Of a DNA stretch of 64,000 nt, positions 55,401 through 64,000 are shown piece after piece (position 1 is the stretch's first letter; the number at the start of each line of letters is the position of its first letter). The position numbers and the translations under genes were made by a program. A model generated the notes under the pieces. The model did not search any database. It worked only from the letters and a program-made list of their open reading frames with translations, and was not told where the DNA came from. Source of the stretch: Kalaharituber pfeilii (Eukaryota > Ascomycota > Pezizomycetes > Pezizales > Pezizaceae); the NCBI GenBank assembly GCA_015179045.1, contig WHUZ01000006.1, positions 1,240,001-1,304,000 on the forward strand, written 5' to 3'.

Positions 55401-58400
55401 CTTCTCGCAATATGTACCAACAACGAGAGAATCATATTGGTCGTTCTCTTTGAGGAATTTCTCCGGATTGTTATTACTATCGATATAAATCTTCGCCAGA
55501 GCATTATAGACCGCCGTTTGCTGAATACCACTATTGAGTGTAGCTTCGAGGAAAGGAAGTAGGAGCTTCAGACGATTCCTCTGTTCCACTTCTTTAACGA
55601 GTTCATCAATAGGTATATGAGAGCTGTTGACCGATGCAAGAAGTTTCTTTATTACGGTCTCGTCGCAATCAACATCTAGCAATCCACCGATAACTGCAGG
55701 CGTCCTTGAGGGATTCACTTGCTGAACGTAAACCTCAATTGGGTGAAATAACTGGTTCTGGTACAAGTATAGTACAAGATCATGGATAAAGTTAAACCTA
55801 TCGCAAACAATGACGAGTGGCATTTGTTCAGGAAGTTTTGCTTCTTTGAGGAAGTTCTTGACCTTTTCCGCATTGTAGTAGTTGTTGAGACGGCATATGC
55901 GCTCGACCTCGCCGTATTTCTGAAACCTCGTTGCTGCTTGGATATATTTGAAGACAACTTCAGAGTCTTCACTAAGATTGACGATACTGCCGAGGTAATA
56001 AAATAGTCCTTCGTATGACTTGTAGCTCTCAAACAGCTCAATTAATTTCATAGGACCTAGGAGATCAGAATATTTCGTCGCTATTTGGATGACAACCGGA
56101 AGATGCGCACGGATGTTGACCCGCAGCATCTCACGCATACAGTCCAAGGATTGATCGACTGACAGGCGCCCGAAAAACTCCACAACCCATTCCGGAGGCA
56201 AGACTGTTGTGTTTACAAGAACTCGTTTAATGGCACTGGGATCCTCATAATGTTCAAGCGCCTAAAAATCCAATTAGCGTGAGTGAATCCTGAGCTACGC
56301 AACATTGTTAGAACAGTTGAAAGACTTACTCGTTGATATAACCCCGCCTGTTCGCACAGGGCAGCAATCTTGGGCTTGTCGTAGTAGGAAAACATACGCT
56401 CAAGCAAGATGGCATCAGCAACTTGAGGTGCATTCAGCAAATTCATCTCCAATAGGCGGGTCTGAAGTGCTGCCTGATCCTCGCGATTGTCTTTTAGCGC
56501 ATCAAGAAGGAAAGCTGTCGCCTGCTGAATCATATTCTGAGACAAAAACACATCCACTACACGGTCGATATCCACCAGCGTTCCACCTTCCTCGTTTGCA
56601 AGCTGCGCAGCAAATTCTGCCCCCTTCTCAGGATTGATGCGGACTATATGGTGCAAGAGAGAGGTATAATCAGGGTTATAGCCCACTTTTCTGGCGTATG
56701 GGAGAATCTTGTCAAACTGGCCCGTCTCCGCAAATGCAGCAACAACTTTTTGAGGAATATTTGCTCTCAAGTAAATGCTCAAGGCTAGGCCAATATCGTG
56801 TTGGCGAACAAGATCCCCAAGTTCTTCCGAGCACTCCAATTTGTTTTCCTTCAGCCATTTCTCGAGTAAATTCTTCCTGTTCTGTGCTAACACAGGCTTA
56901 ATCAACTCCAAGCTCTCATACTTGTTCAATCCTCCTTTATCTAAGAGAGTACTGAAGTACTGAAGGATAACTGATAGTTGCCCTGGTGCATTAGGTGCAG
57001 CCTTAAATTTCTCTATGGTTTGTGGTGTCCTTAAGAAACCACGAGGGGAGGTTGCAGCAATCCTAGCAGCCTCCGTATACTTTCCCTGGGCATAGAGCTG
57101 TTCGAACTGAGCTGCCAGTAAGTTATCCGCACCTGCAAGTCCAGCACGGACAGCAAGTTTCACTGCTAACCCAGAGTTCGCAGGATTTTGGAGTAGATAT
57201 GGAATTATGTTGTTCTCATCAACACCCACGGACAAAACCTGGCCCTTCCTATTGACTCCAATGATCCCAGAACTAGCATCATGAGGTGCTGTAATGAAGA
57301 TTGTCTCACTGGAGATGCGGTTCATAAAGATGCATGTCCCACTTTCGAGGTCGTATAAATGAATGAATCCGTACTTTGTCACGAGGAAGATAATAGAGAA
57401 ACGTGGGGATACCTGCATAGCGACTGGAAAGTCATTCACGGCTTCAGCAGGGAAGTAAACATCAACGGTTTTCTTTTGGAATGGTGGGTTTGCGGCTTGA
57501 TGGTCAACTTCCACGATATGTAGCTTCGCTCCGGTAGCTGTCCGTACGGCAAATGTAAATAGCTTGGTATCACTGGTCGCCTCATCCAGTCGAATGTCCG
57601 CGAATGCAGCGGCATGGCCCTCAATAGCTTGGCTGATACCTCTATCCTTGGAGTATAGCTGCATACTACCTACAACTCGCCCTTGTTGTTGTGAGATGCC
57701 TACAACTACCATCCATTTCCCGTCTGAGTTGACACGATAGTTGATAATTTGGCAATTCTGTATATGGACATCAATGACTGTTTGCATATGTTGTAAGGGA
57801 GACATACATGAAGATTCTGATGACGCTCAAATATCTTCACAGGGGCTGCCTGTGTTGTATCGGTAACATCCCAGTGGTAAACACTGGACTCTGTAATCAG
57901 CCCCAAGCTGGTTTCACTAATCCACTTCCAGAAGACGACATCCTCATGCATAGTATGAGACTTTAACTTTTCCTTCGCCTCGAGGTTAAAGATTTGAAGT
58001 GTCCTTGCAGCTTTCAACGCGATAATCATTTTACTCCAATGCATGATTGCACTATCGGCTTTGATGACCCGCTTGAATGTAGAGCTGGGATTGTGCAGGT
58101 CTACTATCACAACCTGCGCCGAGTCGCCGGTTTGCTCCCTAACGCAGACATAACGATCACTTTCGAGTGTCTAATAGTGAATAGTTAGTAAGGGGTCGAC
58201 ATAAGCTCCCTGATTTGAACTTACACATGAGTTGAATCCTATTGATTGCGGCTATACATGAACCAGTTAGTTTCTGCTCCTTTGTAATTTGAATTTTGGG
58301 TCCTGACTTGAATATCATATTTCGTAAGCTTCACCAGGTAGAGTGTAGTTAGCATATGGCATGTCTATAATTTACTTTGGCGAAGAACATACGCTGAGAA

Positions 58401-58440
58401 GCTCTTGAAATGCAATCGGCAATGGAGATTGTGATGCCAT
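52500..58440 (-). CDS. CHC1: Clathrin heavy chain
   Basis: Triskelion subunit of coats on trans-Golgi, endosomal and endocytic vesicles. Eighteen exons: 58440-58393, 58328-58308, 58251-58225, 58170-57808, 57757-56330, 56261-54450, 54397-54330, 54282-54214, 54161-54041, 53992-53893, 53842-53785, 53726-53651, 53595-53551, 53500-53421, 53371-53165, 53111-52952, 52894-52775, 52718-52500. They total 5022 nt and 1673 aa, matching the family. N-terminal propeller: [82 protein letters not shown]. Linker and leg repeats: [64 protein letters not shown]. Proximal segment and trimerisation end: [64 protein letters not shown]. The tail is short and ends TGYRGM. Introns are 47-68 bp; exons are crowded at both ends while two central exons carry 65 percent of the coding length. 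Confidence 0.97.
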
Positions 58441-60300
58441 TATTGCAAATCTATGTAATGCTCGAAAACAAGTGATGTGACCATGCACTAAGGGAGAACA
58501 GTTGAGATAGTCGTAACAAGAGATATGGTCCAGAAAGGCAAAACGTTCGGAAAGTGGGGATCTATAGAGATGAGAGCTGCTTGTGTTGGTGGGGTGGGGT
58601 GCTCGCTACACCGTTTGACTGTGATGTGGAGTGCGAAAATGAAACAAAGCTGATGTGGAATTAACATCTTGGCAATGATGACTAAACCAATTAGCGGGCC
58701 CTTTGTGGTCATTTCTTAGCACAACACCACCCAACAGAAATAACTATGAGGACGGTACGCTGGACTTGAAAATTATGGATTTTATGTATTTTGCGTACAG
58801 TAGTATACAACTGCTGAGAGTAATCCTACAATCAAAACGTGTTAACCATACTGTTGAAAAAGGGCAAAAATAATTATGAACATGTACTGCTCGTACAAGT
58901 CGGAGTTCATGTACCAGTAATACAGACTATTGTTCGAATGCCGAGGACCAGGTGCCAGTGTGTCTGGTCAAAACCTCCATGTATCAAATCTCATTAAACT
59001 TGATACGACAAAGAGAGAATAATTAATACAAAGAATGGCTATAAAGTAGTCTCGTAACCAGGCTATAAAGCTATCAAGCTACAATTGAATGTATTGGTGC
59101 TCGCTGATCTGTAGTTTCATGCCAAGCCCCTAGCTGCTATCCAGACAGCTGACATACGGAGGACTGTCAAAGAAGTATTTTCCACCTTCCGTTTTTCGAA
59201 TAGCGCATCTTGGCGCATGATGCAGCTTTTCCACTCTTATGCCGACTTCAATTTTAGTTGCATAAACAGTTTGTACATCGTAGTTCAGCTTGTAATTTTC
59301 AATTTTCTAGTGTGAAGCTATCCTACAACTTGGATACTGCAATCCCTGGCAGCTTGAGCATAGAATCTCCTACATCTTGAGTATGCAATATTCAATGAAG
59401 AGGTAGAGAAATAGAGGTAGAACCAATGGTAGAAATAATACTAGAGAGGGTGTGAGAAAGTGTAATAGGCTTCCAGGACCTGCTTCATCTAATGCTAGAT
59501 TTCTTCCTCCAAATCAGCTTATATATGAGCCTTAACTAGAAATTTGAACAAATACAAGCTGAATGCAACGTATTAACAGTGTTATGCAATTAAAATTGAC
59601 ACTTCATAACTCTGCATCAGCGTGCATAGGTTGCATTATGCCCTATTTCGAAAAGGGAATGTGGAAATTACTTTTTGACAGGACATACTGAATTTTAGCT
59701 GCTCGAAAGCTTACTACAGTAACTCAGCAAGTACAACCCTGAAGCGGCCTCTCTTGGACCCAGGGGTTTCGGAACCACAGGACTTGGCATAAGTGTATAC
59801 AATATACAGCAGTCTAGAACCAGACTACCACTTATGGCCACTGAGAGCACTGGCTTACGAGATTACACCAGCTGGTTACAATGGGTTGGTGTCAAGCCTT
59901 CCACGAAAGAAAAAATGTACTGGTAGAATAGGCGAATAGACGAACGTTGGGAGCATGATCATGAGGAAAACAGATATTAAAGATCTAAGACATTACAGTC
60001 TGAACATAATTACTAGTAGGTCCAAGAAACCACCTGGAGTCATGAAAAACGCCCAGTCATAACTAAAAACACCAAGGAAACGCACGACTTTCAACTGTAT
60101 GACAGAGGAAAGCAAGCACCCCCGATTCCACATCGCCTCGATCAAAGAACAATCAAAAACGGTCAATAAAATAAAACAATTGAAGCTTATTACATGCGTC
60201 TACCCTAAATTAAAACAAAAGACGCCATCTCCCAATCCCAATGGTGCATTATACAATTGACGGTAGCAACCGTTGGTTTTTGTCATGATCATGCAAGAAT
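58441..60300. other. Intergenic region upstream of clathrin
   Basis: Clathrin promoter plus the downstream flank of the small secreted-protein gene. Around 59136-59160 the sequence GCTATCCAGACAGCTGACAT resembles the subterminal repeat of element A with two or three changes, a possible relic. No gene seen. Confidence 0.45.
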
Positions 60301-60602
60301 TTACAAGACCTAGAAGAATGTTAGAATGAATGCTCCAGGCCTGATAACAAGGAACGGAATATATACCAAAGCGAGACCAGCAGCGACAACACCACCGAGG
60401 AGACCGCCCGAGACGATGTTTGCCATGGCACCAGAGTCGGTGTTTGAGGGGGTGGGGGAGGTAGTAACGTTCGTGGTGCTGTTAGTGTCTGGGTCAAGGT
60501 TAGCCGTCATTCTACGGGTTTAGGCATCAGAACAAACTTACCGTTCAACTGCGCGGTAGCAGTGGCAGCGAGGGCAGCGAAAGCAAGGAGCTTGAATTGC
60601 AT
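60301..60602 (-). CDS. Small secreted, probably GPI-anchored protein
   Basis: Three exons, 60602-60542, 60488-60367 and 60309-60301, sum to 192 nt and 63 aa. Residues 1-18 form a classical signal peptide (MQFKLLAFAALAATATAQ). The mature part is short and rich in Thr/Ser/Asn with overlapping N-glycosylation sequons (NDT, NST, NVT). The C-terminus looks like a GPI attachment signal: small residues around DSGAMAN, then a hydrophobic tail IVSGGLLGGVVAAGLALVL. After processing the mature chain would be only about 20-25 residues of glycosylated peptide on the cell surface. Introns are 53 bp (GTAAGT ... GGCTAACCTTGACCCAG) and 57 bp (GTATAT ... TTCTAG); the last exon is 9 nt (Val-Leu-stop). The first intron's downstream acceptor is chosen because the nearer AG gives an immediate stop. 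A TATAATA-like motif at 60773-60781 lies ~170 bp upstream. No specific family recognised. Confidence 0.75.
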
Positions 60603-63020
60603 TTTGATTGATGTAAAAAGGTGAGAACGTGAAGAAGTGATCGAGGACGAAGTGTAAGTGTTCTTAACGAGTGTGATTCGAAAACGATCGAGTTGGTTGG
60701 ACTTAGCAGAGTAAGGAGTGCTGGTGTTCTGGGGAAGGAAAGAAGAGATGGGTGGGAGGGAACAGATGCCTACTTATTATACCTGCTGGCGTTCGTTGAA
60801 AAAGGGGCATGGGAGGTATGGCTGCCGGCCTGGTTGGGAAGTGCGGGAAATTGCAAATTGCACGTAGAATACCGGACGGGAGAGATAACGAACCAACCAC
60901 CGTGCAGCGAGCTTGTCACAATTCGCACAAGATTTCAGTCTTTTTTTCAGGGGCCCCGATCACACCTTCACCCATACCCATACCCTTCCATGGTCTGGGA
61001 AGGATTTGCTCCCAGCCTCTTCATTCCTGCATGAGCTTTCCACTCTCTGCAGGGTTTATGAGTGACTCTCAATGCGGCCATGGCGCTCGCTGTTTTGGGC
61101 ACGCGCTGTAAAGTGTTCCCTGGCGGGCAAGCTTAGCAAGCGACATACTACCCTATTCCAGCGGTAGCCGGTAGCCTTTGCCTGAATTGTCGTTTTCCTC
61201 TGGGATCTTTTCCATCTCGCCACGAGCACGCAAATGACCAGACCCACCTCAATTTCACAGGCGAAAATTCTTTCGAATGAACTCTGTTCTGTGCTCACTC
61301 CTTGGCCTAGCTCCATCTGAGATTAGACAGTAGAGAAGCTCTCAACTAAACGCCAACCCTCTGGTATCACAAAAGTAGCCAGTCTCGAGACTGCCCCCTC
61401 CCCTCTTTGCAGAATTTCCCGGCTTTCTCTGCTGATGAGGCTTTCACAGAGCTAGCGATAATGTGCTGGCACAGGTATGCACAAATAACCCCTGTCGCTC
61501 AGCCATCCAGTATAAATAATGATGGATTCGTAAGCCTCCAGAATGTTTTGTATTGATCTTTATCAAGCTGTATGATGACAGGATGGATCTGCACAAAACT
61601 GGATCGATCAAGAAGTCCAGAATCACCCTTTTACTACTTCCAAATTCTTATCGCGTGCAAGCTAGGTACATACCTGGTCCCGGTTAATAGTTAATCTCTA
61701 CCATCTGGAGCAAAACCCGTGGACAAGGGTACCCTCCTACTCTAGGACAGTCGGAAATGAATTCTACGCACCGGTTCCACACACACACTCGGCCCCAACC
61801 CCGTTTCTTACGAGTCTGAAGAAAGGCTCTTGTCAAGGCGGACAATCTTTAAACTTAGAGTAGGTGTGGGCGTCAATTGCAACCCGTGTACCAAGCAAGC
61901 GTCGTCATGATTTGATGGGAGTTACTGATAGTTTGCTTAATGATAGCAAATACCCTCATGCCCAAACCGGCAAGTTCAGAAGCCTGTAACAATTGATCCT
62001 CTCACATGATTATCTACAAGCTCTTGCTACTTGGGTAGGTGTACTCTACATTGCACTCATGATACAGTCTCTGACGTATCTATTAGAATTTTAGGACCAG
62101 TACGGACCAAACTCTTTTGTAGCGTTATTCGAAACTAGGTCATGTACTAGGTATTGATCAAGCTCTTCAGAGCCGCTTAGTATTGGCATTACGCATGCTT
62201 TTTTTTTTTTTTTTTTTTTCTGAAACCCTTCCGATTTCCATAATGTTTATAAGCGCAGGGATACACTTCTGGGTGATGCATTAAGAACAATCCCTTTTTA
62301 GCTGACCAGAGGACTTTTTCCTTGATACTGCTACACAGGTCTAATTCAATTTCCATAAATAATCTAGGCGAAAGAATTGTTCGGCACCGATGGAAGAAGA
62401 ATAAACTTGATACCCACAAGTAACCCTCGATTGCCGAATCCATATGCTACGATGAAATTCGCATTCATTAGGGCAGTTTTCTGGCCTCCGGATATTGCGC
62501 ATACGATTTGGCTCGATTTTGTACTATCACTACTAGTATCATAGTACCATTTTCCATGAATGAAAAATGAATACGGCTCGTCATGTTATGATGATTGAAT
62601 TGCTTACAATTGACGCATCAACGTAGGTTAAGAATTCACAGCATTACTAAGATCGGATGGTCTGAGCAGGGAGATAGGTCTGATGGACAAGATATCATAA
62701 GGTTCTGGAAGGCTGCCCCACCTAGTGCTCATTGGTCGTGCTAAAAATAACCGATCGTGGGTTTATCATACCATAGTTTTCTGCGATCATGCGGAGCTCG
62801 ATTATTCCGCACTTTATGATCTTCGAGAATAGCTTGTATGGCGAAATATTCTCAAGTACGTCATAAGCAAATCAAGCACATGTTACTGGTTCGATGAAAG
62901 TTACATTGGCACACCACAATACCGTTATGATATTCATTATGATAAGTGAAACACATTCATTATAACGAATATCTGTACATACATGACAGAATTACAGCAA
63001 TTTCGTTTCACAAAGAAATA
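60603..63020. other. Gene-poor stretch with poly(T)
   Basis: 60.6-60.8 kb is the presumed promoter of the small secreted-protein gene. Beyond that I see only overlapping short frames and a T22 run at 62198-62219. No RNA gene or transposon end recognised. Confidence 0.5.
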
Positions 63021-63604
63021 GGGGTTGTCGACGAACAACTGGGAATGGCTACCAGAAGGTACTAGAGAAAATACGCCAGCCAAACTAGGCAGGTGTCGTG
63101 AGGCACCCCTTTTACCCTTCTGAAATTTATTAGTAAGTACTATGAATTACCACAAATATGCCTCTACACAACAAGACTCACTTTACCATGCCCCGTCTAA
63201 GTCAAAGAGCTGTAATACAACAAGAGCGCAGAAGCGAAGCAATGTAAAAGCTATCATGATGCTTATGATTTTTAATTGACGCGTGATGAACCTATAAAGA
63301 GGATATGTATGCATTATTTGTGTTTGTAGATGCATCTCAATGTTGACGTGATCGGGATGTGAATACGCGGGTGATGCATATGGTACGAAATAATGTGGGT
63401 GTATGCAGCAAAGTAGGCTACTAACTGAGCACTACTTACCAGAAGAGCCCACTACCAGTCAAATTTGACTGGTAACAGGCGTTACGCTGGTACTGGAGAC
63501 TACCAGCCAACAGACCAATGAACGAAGGGGCCAAGGCACTAAAAGCGCCTCAGTTAGTAGTGGTACTTTCTGGTAGCCATTCCCAGTTGTTCGTCGACAA
63601 CCCC
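63021..63604. mobile_element. Element D: 584-bp miniature inverted-repeat element with TA target duplication
   Basis: Ends GGGGTTGTCGACGAACAACT at left and the exact inverse at right, with matching continuation (GGGAATGGCTACCAGAA) for a terminal inverted repeat of about 38 bp. Both ends are flanked by TA (63019-63020 and 63605-63606), the Tc1/mariner signature. There is no coding frame inside. A perfect 22-bp palindrome lies at 63453-63474. A partial second copy is at 43048-43162. Confidence 0.85.
63453..63474. repeat. Perfect 22-bp palindrome inside element D
   Basis: Half-site TACCAGTCAAA followed immediately by its reverse complement. The half-site core TACCAG also occurs in the element termini and in the adjacent GACTACCAGCC. 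Confidence 0.9.
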
Positions 63605-63651
63605 TATTAGTACTAACAATTATCTGTGTCACATTGAATCTTTTAATCAGA

Positions 63652-63873
63652 ATGTCTTCACCGCTGCAGACTTACGTTTTCGCCCATTTTGATGCAAAAT
63701 CTCAATCCTCTGTTTGTTCTTCTCCTTTTGTTGTATCTGCTATTGAAAATACATTAAGGCGGCTTTATCCGCCAGAAAAGCACATTTTATACACAAGCAT
63801 TGCGTTTGGGGGAAAGCATCCTGTCAGCGCCGCACATAGTGAGCGAAGGATAAACAGGCTTCGAGCTGGCTGA
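63652..63873 (+). CDS. Short open frame of unknown function next to element D
   Basis: 73 codons from ATG at 63652 (MSSPLQTYVFAHFDAKSQSS) through IENTLRRLYPPEKHILYTSI and FGGKHPVSAAHSERRINRLR to TGA. Composition is protein-like, but there is no recognised domain and it begins 46 bp after the right end of element D, so the transcript start would lie inside or at the element. It could be a gene fragment or chance. Not called with confidence. Confidence 0.25.
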   Translation: MSSPLQTYVFAHFDAKSQSSVCSSPFVVSAIENTLRRLYPPEKHILYTSIAFGGKHPVSAAHSERRINRLRAG

Positions 63874-64000
63874 CAACAGCTAAGCAGATATTCAGCGTAA
63901 ATCATAATGCCCAGTGACATCTATTCTGTGGCGGAGACGGAGAAATAGCAAACGGGATTATGATATGGTGGGGCGCATCTAGAAGGGACATTTGCTGACT

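Noticed and set aside
63019..63606. Solo LTR of a retrotransposon
   Set aside because: Ends are long inverted repeats with a 2-bp TA duplication, not TG...CA ends with a 4-6-bp duplication.

Overview
The window is nuclear DNA of a filamentous ascomycete (Pezizomycotina). This rests on short GT-AG introns (mostly 47-96 bp, many with a CTAAC/CTGAC-like branch site), on the families present (Bem3-type PX-PH-RhoGAP, Pho80-like cyclin, long N-extended universal stress protein, fungal pyruvate carboxylase without a mitochondrial presequence) and on their architecture. Gene density is low (about 12 genes in 64 kb), the core genes are unusually intron-rich, and transposon relics and simple repeats are common. 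That would fit a repeat-rich lineage such as a cup fungus, morel or truffle, but the genus is inference.

Layout. 0.8-2.7 kb: conserved fungal unknown with an acidic tail (minus). 4.6-6.4 kb: type 1 methionine aminopeptidase (minus), divergent from kynurenine 3-monooxygenase at 7.3-9.1 kb (plus). 10.6-13.1 kb: universal stress protein gene (minus) broken by an apparent 1-base frameshift. 13.1-19.0 kb: long gene-poor stretch with GC-rich low-complexity blocks. 19.0-24.0 kb: Bem3-like RhoGAP (plus). 24.0-29.7 kb: gene-poor. 29.7-31.1 kb: Pho80-like cyclin (plus). 36.2-36.5 kb: ribosomal protein eS28 (minus). 36.9-43.5 kb: a cluster of terminal-inverted-repeat elements, one nested in another. 43.9-44.9 kb: NEDD8-specific protease of the DEN1/SENP8 type (minus) with an in-frame TGA near its N-terminus. 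46.2-46.7 kb: a small two-exon unknown (minus). 47.1-51.4 kb: pyruvate carboxylase, 14 exons (minus). 52.5-58.4 kb: clathrin heavy chain, 18 exons (minus). 60.3-60.6 kb: small secreted, probably GPI-anchored protein (minus). 63.0-63.6 kb: a TA-flanked miniature inverted-repeat element.

The genes are housekeeping or signalling functions with no common pathway; this is ordinary chromosome, not a gene cluster. I rebuilt the spliced models by hand, and for every multi-exon gene the exon lengths sum to a multiple of three, except the stress-protein gene, which is one base short exactly where its reading frame breaks. The most notable observations are runs of tiny exons (8, 12 and 16 nt) at the 5' ends of pyruvate carboxylase, clathrin and eS28; a related set of inverted-repeat elements that carry an expanding 12-bp minisatellite; a foldback element with about 740-bp arms; and long poly(C) tracts on the sense strand upstream of five genes.
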